64,000 bases of DNA, from assembly GCF_007860105.1 (NCBI RefSeq), contig NZ_SJPU01000002.1, forward strand, positions 1,105,739 to 1,169,738. The letters run 5' to 3'. A program made the position numbers and the translations under genes. The stretch comes from Allorhodopirellula heiligendammensis (GTDB lineage: Bacteria; Planctomycetota; Planctomycetia; Pirellulales; Pirellulaceae). Positions 18,762 to 27,192 of the stretch are shown in pieces. Positions within the stretch are counted from its first letter, which is position 1. The number at the start of each line of letters is the position of its first letter. The notes below the pieces were generated by a model. It ran no database searches. It saw nothing but the letters and a program-made list of their open reading frames with translations, and had not been told where the DNA came from.

Positions 18762-19514
18762 TTAGCAAACCGCAACGCGGCTCTTACGACGACGATAGGC
18801 ACCCGCAGCACCAATCGCCAGCAGCGAGAACATCGCTAGAGTTGCGGGCTCGGGAACTGTGTTGACGATGATTGTCGAGCGTCCCAGTTCCTCGCCATAC
18901 CCAAATCCGCCAACCTTTTCGTAGGCAACCAGGGAGAACGTGTACTGGCCACTAGCGTTTGGGTTAAAGGAGTTGTAAGTAGGTTCAGATACCCCAAAGA
19001 TACCGGTTCCAGTACTCAGATATCCAAACCCTAGATTCAACGAGTTCTGGTACTGAAGTGCCGAAAGACTGGGAATATTAATAACTCCGAGTTCGTCGTC
19101 ACTAGTGCCAACCCCCGGATCCATATCGTAGAACAATCGATACCGGTAGTCACCTGCAGCCCCAGGGGTGACGTTGATGTAATAGTTGAAGTTCCACCGG
19201 GCGTATCCTGCATTACTTGAATCTTCTCCCAATTCAGCTGAAAAAACACCTGCTCCATTATTGGTAACGGGCGGATTGCTGTAACGCTGAGTTGCAGTCA
19301 GCCCCAAGGTTATCGTCTTCCCACTGTTCGAAATCGTCGTGATCGCAACGGCGTTATTGGGAATTCCACTGCCACCAAAGGTGGCAGCAGGCAACGATCC
19401 AAAGTCGTCAAACTTGGGATTAAGCACTCCAGCATTACCCACGCCAGCAGACAGCAAAACGCACAAACCTGCTAATAAAACGGCTGCGCCGTTAACATTA
19501 AAAAATGTCTTCAT
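18762..19514 (-). CDS. PEP-CTERM sorting-domain protein
   Basis: A 250-residue exported protein. The N-terminal signal (AAVLLAGLCVLLSAGVGNAG) leads into a beta-rich body of unknown function. The C-terminus is a textbook PEP-CTERM tail: VPEPATLAM, a hydrophobic segment, then YRRRKSR. Such tails direct proteins to the exosortase system for envelope sorting, often in bacteria that make exopolysaccharide. Base composition is visibly lower in GC than its neighbours (many AAT, ACA and TTA codons), which hints at transfer or fast evolution. It has its own promoter region of about 100 bases. Confidence 0.85.
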   Translation of the reverse strand: MKTFFNVNGAAVLLAGLCVLLSAGVGNAGVLNPKFDDFGSLPAATFGGSGIPNNAVAITTISNSGKTITLGLTATQRYSNPPVTNNGAGVFSAELGEDSSNAGYARWNFNYYINVTPGAAGDYRYRLFYDMDPGVGTSDDELGVINIPSLSALQYQNSLNLGFGYLSTGTGIFGVSEPTYNSFNPNASGQYTFSLVAYEKVGGFGYGEELGRSTIIVNTVPEPATLAMFSLLAIGAAGAYRRRKSRVAVC

Positions 19515-19618
19515 ATCTAAAAAATCTTCCTAAAAGTCTTCAAATGTAGGGGGGATGAATCTTGGTTTCCGATCGCGGAAACCATCCCGATAAACTGAAT
19601 CGAGTTGACGATTCAGCC

Positions 19619-19978
19619 CTACGAAGGCTTCAGGTGACCGTCTAAATCAGGCGACGGTGGTAGCGTGGCATTGGCCAGTTCCACTCGCCACTGCAAACGC
19701 GGGTGGGCTGGCGGTGTGACGGTATACAAGAGTGTTGCCTCAGGGGCGACCGAGGAATTGGTGTTCCCTGCCAGTCCTTGGAGCGAGTTGGTCTCGCTCG
19801 GCTCGACCTGGATCGGAGCATCCACGGGGCCTTCCGCCGCACTGGCGAACGCCAATAGCGTGTCGTCATCGCTCTGCGCGTTTCCGATCATCGCCAAAGC
19901 ATTGATGATGATGCCCGCCTCGGCGCAATGGCCCAAGGCGAGGATCGCAATCGCGACGAGGAAAAAAAGGGGACGCAT
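19619..19978 (-). CDS. Small secreted protein, unknown function
   Basis: The ATG at 19978 opens a clear signal peptide (MRPLFFLVAIAILALGHCAEA). About 98 mature residues follow, rich in Ala, Ser, Thr and Pro and with no domain that I recognise. The frame is open to 20089, but that part has no signal and I leave it out. The cysteine in GHCAEA does not fit a lipobox well. It is alone between the ThuA and PEP-CTERM genes. Confidence 0.5.
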   Translation of the reverse strand: MRPLFFLVAIAILALGHCAEAGIIINALAMIGNAQSDDDTLLAFASAAEGPVDAPIQVEPSETNSLQGLAGNTNSSVAPEATLLYTVTPPAHPRLQWRVELANATLPPSPDLDGHLKPS

Positions 19979-20200
19979 GGCGGCGAAATGGCTGAAACAA
20001 ACGAACGCAGACGATGAATTGATGCCAAAACTCTCCAGCCGCCCCTCGAATTGAGGGGCCGGATGGAAACTCAGGCGCGAAATCACCACCTTAACCTAGC
20101 TGTGGGATCGATTGTCTACCCTTCCAGCTTAGCAGGGTTGGGGGAGTGGTCCCAACCACCCCTGAACGGCTCGCCAAGATAGATGTACACGCTTCCCTGT

Positions 20201-21262
20201 TTATTTTTTCCTCGATTTCTTTTTCTCAGCCTTCCCGCTGTTGTTATGAGCGGGGATCGGACTCTCAAAACCCGCATAATCTTGGGGACGGATGCCACGA
20301 GCGTGCGTTTGGTTGCCGAACGTGTTTGGCTGAAAGGGGCCGACCAGTTCGATGTTCAGATCAGCTGTGATGTCGTCTTCGAGTCCGACGGCCCAGAGGA
20401 TGCCATTGAGGATCAGCCGTCGGTATCCGTCATTGGTCAGGTCCTCCGGGGTGCCGTAGAGCGAGGTGAACACACGTCCTTCTTGTCCGGATTCGCCCTG
20501 ATAGGTCCGGGTCCATTCCGACGGCATCGGCGGCTGAGTCTCTGACGCTGGCGAATCGGCAGTCATGCCGTCGAGCGGCTGCGCCATCGTCAGGATTTCG
20601 CCATCGGTGGGTTCGCCGACATAGCCACCTGCTTGCACCCACACGTCCTCAACACCTCGTAGGATGGGATGGTCTTTCATCGCCTCGATGACGTCGATGC
20701 GGGTACTTTGCACGTGATTTTTTCCGTAATGTCCGACCCAGGTTTGCCCCAGGACTTGGTGCCCAAAACCGAGCTCGTAGCCTTCGACTTTGGAGTCAAA
20801 TGAGTATTTAGCGAACTCACCGTCCGCAGGAATACGAAAACCGTGGGTGGACGTTCGCAGTCCGACGACGGGGCCACCGCGTTGAAGATAGTCCTCGAAG
20901 TGCTGCATTTGCGCAGCAGGAAGATTTTGAAAGCGGAGGAACACGACAGCCAGATCGGCGGTGTCGAGGGCCTCCATGCCCGGTATGTTCGCGGGTGTTC
21001 CAGCTACGATTTCGCCAGTATCGGGATCAATGTCGAACAGCACGGTGCATTTGAATCCATAGCGTTTGGCTAGGATGCGGGCGAGCGCGGGCAGAGATTC
21101 TTCGGAGCGATATTCATGATCGCCCGCGAGAAACACGATGTGCTTGCCCTGCCCAATACCTTCAGTGCCTTGATAGACGAGTGGTTTGTAGTCAGCTGAG
21201 TCAGCGTGGACGGTGCCGGCAAATGCGAAACACAGAGCGACAGTGAGTAGGGCAACTCTCAT
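20201..21262 (-). CDS. Secreted ThuA-domain protein
   Basis: The 353-residue product has an N-terminal signal (ALLTVALCFAFAGTVHA) and a ThuA/trehalose-utilisation-like class-I glutamine-amidotransferase-type fold. Supporting stretches are KHIVFLAGDHEYRSEESLPALARIL, DLAVVFLRFQNLP, GGPVVGLRTSTHGF and FTSLYGTPEDLTNDGYRRLILNGILWAVG. Planctomycetes carry many such proteins, often near sulfatases and sugar dehydrogenases, but their reaction is not established. It is probably periplasmic. The Lys/Ser-rich C-terminus (KAEKKKSRKK) is unusual for an exported protein. Confidence 0.85.
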   Translation of the reverse strand: MRVALLTVALCFAFAGTVHADSADYKPLVYQGTEGIGQGKHIVFLAGDHEYRSEESLPALARILAKRYGFKCTVLFDIDPDTGEIVAGTPANIPGMEALDTADLAVVFLRFQNLPAAQMQHFEDYLQRGGPVVGLRTSTHGFRIPADGEFAKYSFDSKVEGYELGFGHQVLGQTWVGHYGKNHVQSTRIDVIEAMKDHPILRGVEDVWVQAGGYVGEPTDGEILTMAQPLDGMTADSPASETQPPMPSEWTRTYQGESGQEGRVFTSLYGTPEDLTNDGYRRLILNGILWAVGLEDDITADLNIELVGPFQPNTFGNQTHARGIRPQDYAGFESPIPAHNNSGKAEKKKSRKK

Positions 21263-21479
21263 GAGGGTACTTTTTGCGTGGGGAAGATTCGATTGGATAA
21301 CGCCATCAATTTATAGTAGATCTTGCCGCTGCCATGGTAGTCGCTCCGGATTGAATGGGGCCTCCGAATTAGCCGGGCCCTTCGGATTGAACGGGGAAGG
21401 TACGTCGCTCTGCGGGCAAGTTCTCCGCACGCTTTCGGGGCGATGAGAAGGCTGCCAGAACCCTGTCGCCTGGCCCTGC

Positions 21480-23426
21480 CTACGCGACTTTCTTGCCGCC
21501 GGGAGCACGGAGGTCGAAGAGGCCGAAGATTTCGTCTCGGCTGAGGCCACCGGTTCTCGCCAGCGGGCTGTTGCTGGCGGGCGCAGTGATGCGTTCGTCA
21601 TCACCGTGCTGGGTGGCGAACAGGGCGTCAAACATCTCACGTTTTTGATCGAGCACGGCGGCGATGCGCTGCTCGATCGTGCCCGCGGCCATCATCCGCG
21701 TGACGGTGACGCTGCCAGCGGCACCGATGCGGTGGGCCCGATTGATGGCTTGGTCTTCAATCGCGGGGTTCCACCAGCGGTCGAACAGGAACACATAGCG
21801 ACAGAACTGCAAGTTCAATCCCACGCTGCCGGCCCCGTAGCTCATCAAGATGATGCGAGCGTTGGGATCGTTTTTGAACTGATCGATCACTGTCTCGCGT
21901 TTCTTGTGCGGGATTTTGCCGTGATACTCCAGAGCACCAAAGCGTTCCATCGCTGGTCTCATCTTCTCGATCGTCTTGGTCCACTGGCTGAATAAAATCG
22001 CCTTATGTCCGCTGGCGGCAACTTCCTCCATATCGGCTTCGAGTCGTTGCAGTTTCGCACTCGCGCCGGTGACGGGGTCAAAGTTGCAAATCTGTTTGAG
22101 CCGCAGGACGAGTTCGAAAACGTGCTGGATCGTCAGAGACTCCTCGAGTTCTTCCAAATGAATGATGCCATCGGACTCGGCAGCTTCATAGCGTGACCAT
22201 TGCTCGGGCGTGAGGTCAATGTCCGCATCGCGAAACAGTTTCGGTGGCATGTCGTCGAGCACCATATCCTTGGTACGACGAAGGATATAGTCGCTGGCGG
22301 CTCTGGCCATCTGCGGCAACGGCATCCCGACGGATAGATATCCCGGCGAGAGGAAGTCGAAGATACCGACGAGATCATCGGGAGAGTTTTCAACGGGCGT
22401 GCCAGTCAGTGCCCACGAGCGAGTACGAGGAATCGCTCGGACAATTTCGCTGGTCGTATTGTTGCTATTCTTGATCCTCTGAGCCTCGTCAAGCACCACG
22501 AGATCGAAGTGCAGTCCGCCCTCGAGCACGATATCTTTATCTCGCATCAAGAGTTCGTAGTTGGCGATCTTGACAGGGGCGTTGGTCGCACGCCACTGAA
22601 ATTCGCGTTTTGCGGCGTTGCCCTCAATGGCCATCACCGGGATTTCGGGCGCCCACACACCGAACTCGCGCAACCAATTGCTGACCAGGGGTTTGGGGCA
22701 AATCAGTAAGATATTGCGCATCTCACCACTGCACAGCAACATCCGCATGGTACTGATCGCCTGCATGGTTTTCCCAAGCCCCATTTCGTCGGCGAGCACA
22801 CAGGCGTACCGCGGAAACAAGAACGCAATCCCATCGAGTTGATAGGGAAACGGTTCAAATGGGAAGTTCAGCTGACCACTACCGACGAGCAGATCCAGTG
22901 GTGGCTGGAGGAGGTAATACAGGCGGTCTTGGAGTTTGACGATGTCGTTAGGCGGCTTAATCCGTGTGTGTTTTCCCGGTTTACGTTTGCGCGACTTCAC
23001 GTCTCGATCGACGACTTGGTCGCTCGCTCCAACCCGTCCCGCAATCGCCGCCTTTTCTGCTGGCGGAGTGGCTGGGATCCATGACGCAGCTTCGGGAAAG
23101 AGAAACCCGTTGGCCTTGGCTCGTAGAGGCGGCAGTTTGATCGGTACGCGTGTCGTCTGCAGCGGAGGGCAGATGAGCGTCTGAGTCTGGACAGCAAACC
23201 CACCGGCATGAAACAATTCGGACTGGTCTGACGAATCGTTTCCTATCAACGGGCGATCGCGGGTTTGGCACCAGCTGAGCGTTGTGTCGATCTCGCACGT
23301 CAGCGTGGGGCGTGCTACTGAGGTGTGCGCCACGGAGGATTCGGCCCTGACCCCCGCTGTTAAACCTGATTCGGTTTGGCTGGGGGGGGTGCGAGCGGCA
23401 GCCGATTTCGTCGTCGAAAACCACAT
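21480..23426 (-). CDS. SNF2-family DEAD/DEAH helicase
   Basis: A 648-residue ATP-dependent DNA translocase of the SNF2 group. Motif I LADEMGLGKTMQAI is at about 211-224, motif II DEAQRIKN at about 313-320 and motif III ALTGTPVEN at about 339-347. The C-terminal helicase half has KAILFSQW, LMSYGAGSVGLNLQ and DRWWNPAIEDQAINRAHRIG (motifs V-VI). The N-terminal 150 residues are not conserved and rich in Thr and Pro; the true start may be an internal one. The ATG follows the stop of the upstream gene with no base between, so the two are coupled. Its role in repair, recombination or transcription recycling cannot be fixed from sequence. Confidence 0.88.
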   Translation of the reverse strand: MWFSTTKSAAARTPPSQTESGLTAGVRAESSVAHTSVARPTLTCEIDTTLSWCQTRDRPLIGNDSSDQSELFHAGGFAVQTQTLICPPLQTTRVPIKLPPLRAKANGFLFPEAASWIPATPPAEKAAIAGRVGASDQVVDRDVKSRKRKPGKHTRIKPPNDIVKLQDRLYYLLQPPLDLLVGSGQLNFPFEPFPYQLDGIAFLFPRYACVLADEMGLGKTMQAISTMRMLLCSGEMRNILLICPKPLVSNWLREFGVWAPEIPVMAIEGNAAKREFQWRATNAPVKIANYELLMRDKDIVLEGGLHFDLVVLDEAQRIKNSNNTTSEIVRAIPRTRSWALTGTPVENSPDDLVGIFDFLSPGYLSVGMPLPQMARAASDYILRRTKDMVLDDMPPKLFRDADIDLTPEQWSRYEAAESDGIIHLEELEESLTIQHVFELVLRLKQICNFDPVTGASAKLQRLEADMEEVAASGHKAILFSQWTKTIEKMRPAMERFGALEYHGKIPHKKRETVIDQFKNDPNARIILMSYGAGSVGLNLQFCRYVFLFDRWWNPAIEDQAINRAHRIGAAGSVTVTRMMAAGTIEQRIAAVLDQKREMFDALFATQHGDDERITAPASNSPLARTGGLSRDEIFGLFDLRAPGGKKVA

Positions 23427-24011
23427 TCAGGCAGCCCTCGCCATCTGGCTCTGAGCTTCCCGGATCGCTTCGGTGATCCGTTCAAAGGGCTCCCAAGTAT
23501 CGACAATGTCGGTGAGGCCCGCGGCGATGCACTCTGCGGCTTCGACGAGTTCGGCGGCGACCCACAGGGTGGCATTTCCGAGCGTGATTCGATCATGACC
23601 CGATAGTCCCTGCCGCAGGGTACGATCAGGCGCCTCGTTGTCGTCATCTTGCACGATCGCGACGATCGTCGACGGATCGCTCGTCCCGCGCGCCGGATCT
23701 GTTCGTTCGGGCAGATGTTCCTGCAGCGAGATGGCCTCGGCTTGGGTGCAGCACAACAACGATATCGGTGTACGGCACTTCTGTAGCAGGGTGGGGCCGA
23801 TGACCTCACTGATCAGATGTTGGCGAAGTGTCGTTCCGAACAGGATTTCGTGGGCCCGGGAGGGGCGAATAGGTAAGGTGCATTGAAATTCCAACGGTCG
23901 GCCGGACCCGTTGAGTACGAGCAGACCCCCTGTCCAGCCTGCGCGTTCGGACTGCACGGTCGTAAAAAAGCCAATCGTGGTGGCCGCCGCAGCGTCCTTG
24001 CTTGATCCCAT
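23427..24011 (-). CDS. Unknown protein coupled to the SNF2 helicase
   Basis: A 194-residue soluble protein with no signal or membrane segment. The first half (TTIGFFTTVQSERAGWTGGLLVLNGSGRPLEFQCTLPIRPSRAHEILFG) looks like a folded beta domain, and the C-terminal 40 residues look helical. I do not recognise the family. Its stop codon is directly followed by the ATG of the helicase, so the pair is presumably co-translated and the products may work together. Confidence 0.7.
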   Translation of the reverse strand: MGSSKDAAAATTIGFFTTVQSERAGWTGGLLVLNGSGRPLEFQCTLPIRPSRAHEILFGTTLRQHLISEVIGPTLLQKCRTPISLLCCTQAEAISLQEHLPERTDPARGTSDPSTIVAIVQDDDNEAPDRTLRQGLSGHDRITLGNATLWVAAELVEAAECIAAGLTDIVDTWEPFERITEAIREAQSQMARAA

Positions 24012-24344
24012 ACCTGGTTATCATTCCCGTGGGGTGAGGGTGCGTCAGCGAGGTTCCCTCCTCGCTGCTCGGTAGCACCGCTGAGATTTCCCTCCTCATT
24101 GGCACTGCTATGCTCCATCGGCACCAATTTCAGTCGAACTTGAGCCTCGGATTGAAGTTTGGAGAAGTCCAGTGAAAGTTGGGAAAATCGGGGTTTTTGT
24201 CGGGTCATTCTCCGCTGGGCTGCGTATCCACTACTTTTGACCTGAACGTGAAAGTCCGCGCGTGCGTCTGTAGTTAGTGCGGCAATCCCGGTAGAATCCC
24301 CTGGGGACAACTGAATATGCAGACGAATTTGAAAAGGAATGCCC
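24012..24344. other. Divergent intergenic region
   Basis: About 330 bases between the leftward helicase operon and the rightward LOG-family operon. It should hold promoters in both directions. I see no RNA gene or clear operator. Confidence 0.5.
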
Positions 24345-25502
24345 ATGAATCGCTTGCCAGACCCATCTCCCTCCCACGGCGGATCCAGGCCGGACAAAAA
24401 GAGTGGTCTCTCTGCGGAAGAGGAGACCCAGGAGGAGATTGATCGCTTGCCGAGTGAGGCGATTGGCGAGGACGAGCTCAACCGCCCCCAACCGGCGGAC
24501 GAGCCGATCTCGGGGATCGATTCGCAAGACTTGTTCAAGCTCATGCGGAACACGATCAATCGGCTTGAGAAAGACGAAACGGCTCGCGGCGACATCAAAA
24601 TTCTCTCGCGCACCCTCCGTGAGCTGCGTTATGCCTTCCAAGTGTTTCGTCCCTATCGGCGGCGGCGGAAAGTCACGGTATTTGGCTCCGCCCGCACCGC
24701 GCCTGATCACCCCGGCTATCAAGCTGCCGTTGATCTCGGCCGCCGGATGGCCGCACACGGTTGGATGATCATCACAGGTGCCGGTGGCGGTATCATGGAA
24801 GCTGGGCTCAAAGGTGCCGGACGCGATGCCTCGATGGGGCTGAATATCATGTTGCCGTTCGAACAGGGAGCCAACCAGTACATCGACAACGACCCAAAAC
24901 TCGTGACGATGAAGTACTTTTTCACTCGCAAATTGATGTTCGTCAAAGAATGCAGCGGTGTGGTTTGCTTGCCCGGCGGCTTCGGGACACTCGATGAAGC
25001 CTGTGAAACACTGACGCTCATCCAAACCGGCAAACAAACAATGATCCCACTGGTGTTGTTGGATCATCCCGAAGGCAGTTACTGGAGTGACGTTGGGAAG
25101 TTTTTTGAAAAGCAGCTGTTGGGCAACGGGATGATCAGCCCAGAGGATCGAGCGCTGTACAAAGTGACCAACTCGGTCGACGAAGCGGTCAATGAATTGC
25201 TGACGTTCTACAATGTCTATCACTCGATGCGGTATGTCCGCGATGAATTGGTGCTCCGCTTGCGAACCTCCTTGAGTGATGAGCATATGGAGCACCTGCA
25301 AATTGAATTCGCTGACATTCTTGTCTCAGGGAAGTTTGAACTGCGTGGACCCCTGCCCGAGGAGTCCGGCGAGAAAGAGCTCGCCGCCTATCCTCGGTTG
25401 GTCTTCCGCTTCAATCGCCGAGCGCTCGGGCGGCTGAGGATGCTTATCGATGACATCAATGGGCGGCCCGAAACCAGTACTCTGCCAACTTCTTCTCGCT
25501 AA
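24345..25502 (+). CDS. LOG-family Rossmann-fold protein
   Basis: A protein of the TIGR00730 / LOG family (lysine-decarboxylase-like fold). Relatives release cytokinin-type bases from nucleoside monophosphates or act as nucleotide pyrophosphate/phosphate hydrolases. TVFGSARTAPDHPGY is followed by ITGAGGGIMEAGLKGA and by the signature PGGFGTLDEACETLTLIQTGK near residues 210-230. An N-terminal extension of about 100 residues, acidic then helical, and a C-terminal part of about 100 residues make it longer (385 residues) than the usual 200-residue LOG enzymes. AAGGA sits seven bases before the ATG at 24345, which favours it over the ATG at 24339. Five bases separate it from the next gene. Confidence 0.88.
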   Translation: MNRLPDPSPSHGGSRPDKKSGLSAEEETQEEIDRLPSEAIGEDELNRPQPADEPISGIDSQDLFKLMRNTINRLEKDETARGDIKILSRTLRELRYAFQVFRPYRRRRKVTVFGSARTAPDHPGYQAAVDLGRRMAAHGWMIITGAGGGIMEAGLKGAGRDASMGLNIMLPFEQGANQYIDNDPKLVTMKYFFTRKLMFVKECSGVVCLPGGFGTLDEACETLTLIQTGKQTMIPLVLLDHPEGSYWSDVGKFFEKQLLGNGMISPEDRALYKVTNSVDEAVNELLTFYNVYHSMRYVRDELVLRLRTSLSDEHMEHLQIEFADILVSGKFELRGPLPEESGEKELAAYPRLVFRFNRRALGRLRMLIDDINGRPETSTLPTSSR

Positions 25503-25507
25503 TCGCT

Positions 25508-26536
25508 ATGAGCATCAACTCCACCAACACCCCTCTGTTGTTACGATTGCCATCGCTGAGTGTGCTCGATCTCGTGGGCAAAGACGCCGCGGCGATCCTG
25601 CATAATTTGACGACCAACGAGATTAAATCGCTGGAAATTGGCGGGCCCGGGGTCGAAACCTTTGTCACCAATGTGAAAGGGAAATGCATCGGGCATGTTA
25701 TGGCGTTTCGGTCCGAGCAGGGATACCGTTTGATCGGAGCGCCCGGCCAGTCCGAGGCCATCGCTGCCCAAATGGATCGTTACACCATCCGCGAAGAAGC
25801 TGAGCCGCAGATTGTCGATGACAACGTCCACGCGTACTTGGTCGTCGGCAGTCTGGCCGGCGAGGAACTCGGGTTTCAAGACTTGGGTGATCAGGCCGGG
25901 AGCCTGCCAACCTATCGTGTTCCGTGGGTCGATACGCCCCAGGGCAGACGCGGACTATTGCTCTTGGCGCCCACGACGACGAGCCTGTCAGGGGCAGACA
26001 TCGCTGGCAAATTGCTCCTAAACGCGATCGTGGACAAGGCTGAAAAGGACCCGCAAATCGAGCGTGACCAGGCAATGGAAGTGTTTCATGATTTGCGAGT
26101 GACGGCTGGGTATCCCTGGTACGGAACCGATTTCAATGACTCGCATTTGCCTCAGGAAGTCAACCGCGAAACCGAAACCATCTCCTTCACCAAGGGTTGT
26201 TATCTTGGTCAAGAAACGATCGCTCGCTTGGATGCGCTCGGTCAAGTTCAAAAAAAGTTGGTGCTGTGGTCCAGCGAGGATTTGACCGGCGAACCGCTGC
26301 CAGCGGTCGATACGAAGCTGTTTGCCGGCGGCGAGAAAGCTGTGGGGCGGCTAACCAGTGTGGCCCGCGAGCTGCCCTGGGGCGGCACGAGCGATCATGT
26401 AGAGACACGCGAGGGGGCACGGGGAGGCCGTGTGCTAGCATTGGGGTTTGCCCGTCGCAGCCATTTCGAGGTGGGGAGCGAAGCGAGTGGCGCGGTCGCT
26501 GACAAGACGTTCGTTGCGAGAGTCGAGAGAACATAA
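25508..26536 (+). CDS. ygfZ: YgfZ/GcvT-like folate-binding protein
   Basis: A 342-residue member of the YgfZ branch of the GcvT fold, which uses tetrahydrofolate to support assembly or repair of certain iron-sulfur enzymes. The diagnostic motif KGCYLGQE is at about 229-236 with its conserved cysteine. The N-terminal segment LRLPSLSVLDLVGKDAAAILHNLTTNEIKSL is typical. There is no signal, so it is cytoplasmic. It lies between the LOG gene and the sigma-factor gene; its TAA shares a base with the sigma ATG (TAATG), indicating one transcript. Confidence 0.9.
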   Translation: MSINSTNTPLLLRLPSLSVLDLVGKDAAAILHNLTTNEIKSLEIGGPGVETFVTNVKGKCIGHVMAFRSEQGYRLIGAPGQSEAIAAQMDRYTIREEAEPQIVDDNVHAYLVVGSLAGEELGFQDLGDQAGSLPTYRVPWVDTPQGRRGLLLLAPTTTSLSGADIAGKLLLNAIVDKAEKDPQIERDQAMEVFHDLRVTAGYPWYGTDFNDSHLPQEVNRETETISFTKGCYLGQETIARLDALGQVQKKLVLWSSEDLTGEPLPAVDTKLFAGGEKAVGRLTSVARELPWGGTSDHVETREGARGGRVLALGFARRSHFEVGSEASGAVADKTFVARVERT

Positions 26537-27192
26537 TGTCCACGGAACTATCACTCGAAGAGTTCGCGGGTTTACTAGACGACGTTCGCGGCGGAGACGA
26601 GCAGGCGACAACCATTTTGTGGGAACGCTATTTCCATCCGCTCGTGCGTTTGGCTGGCGCAAGACTCCCTAAAAACCTGCGACGCACCAGTGACGAAGAG
26701 GATATTGCCTTGTCGGCGTTCCATAGTTTCATCGCCGGCGTGCGACGCGATCAATTTCCGGACCTAGCGGGTCCCGACAACTTGTGGGGATTGCTGATTA
26801 CATTGACCAGCCGCAAGGTGCACGCGCATTTACGTCGTCAAACCCGCCAAAAACGCGGTGGTGGCAATGTGCGCGGTGAGTCCGTTTTCCTTGACGCCAA
26901 GGGTGAACTGGCTGCCGGTGGTTTGGAACAAATGGGCGTCCATGGTGGTGGCGAGGATGCCATGCGTCCCGATGTACGGGCGGAGTTGGCCGAAGCCTGT
27001 GAGCAATTGCTCGATGACCTGCCTGATGCTCAACTCCGAGAAATTGCCGTAATGCGAATGGATGGATATCTCGTCGACGAAATCGCAGAACGCTTGGAAA
27101 TCAGCAAACGGGCTGTCGAGAGACGCCTTCAGTTGATTCGCAAGACGTGGTCCGAACAGCGTCAATCCGCCGAGGACAATGATGGAACTTAG
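26536..27192 (+). CDS. ECF-type RNA polymerase sigma factor
   Basis: A 218-residue ECF sigma factor. Region 2 spans about residues 20-100 (GDEQATTILWERYFHPLVRLAGARL...DEEDIALSAFHSFIAG). Region 4 ends in a helix-turn-helix (VDEIAERLEISKRAVERRLQLIRKTW). A linker of about 40 residues between them is rich in glycine. There is no anti-sigma gene next to it. Instead its end overlaps the start of a large Ser/Thr kinase by 14 bases. Sigma factors paired with kinases are a known planctomycete arrangement, in which phosphorylation is thought to replace an anti-sigma factor. Its target promoters are unknown. Confidence 0.9.
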   Translation: MSTELSLEEFAGLLDDVRGGDEQATTILWERYFHPLVRLAGARLPKNLRRTSDEEDIALSAFHSFIAGVRRDQFPDLAGPDNLWGLLITLTSRKVHAHLRRQTRQKRGGGNVRGESVFLDAKGELAAGGLEQMGVHGGGEDAMRPDVRAELAEACEQLLDDLPDAQLREIAVMRMDGYLVDEIAERLEISKRAVERRLQLIRKTWSEQRQSAEDNDGT

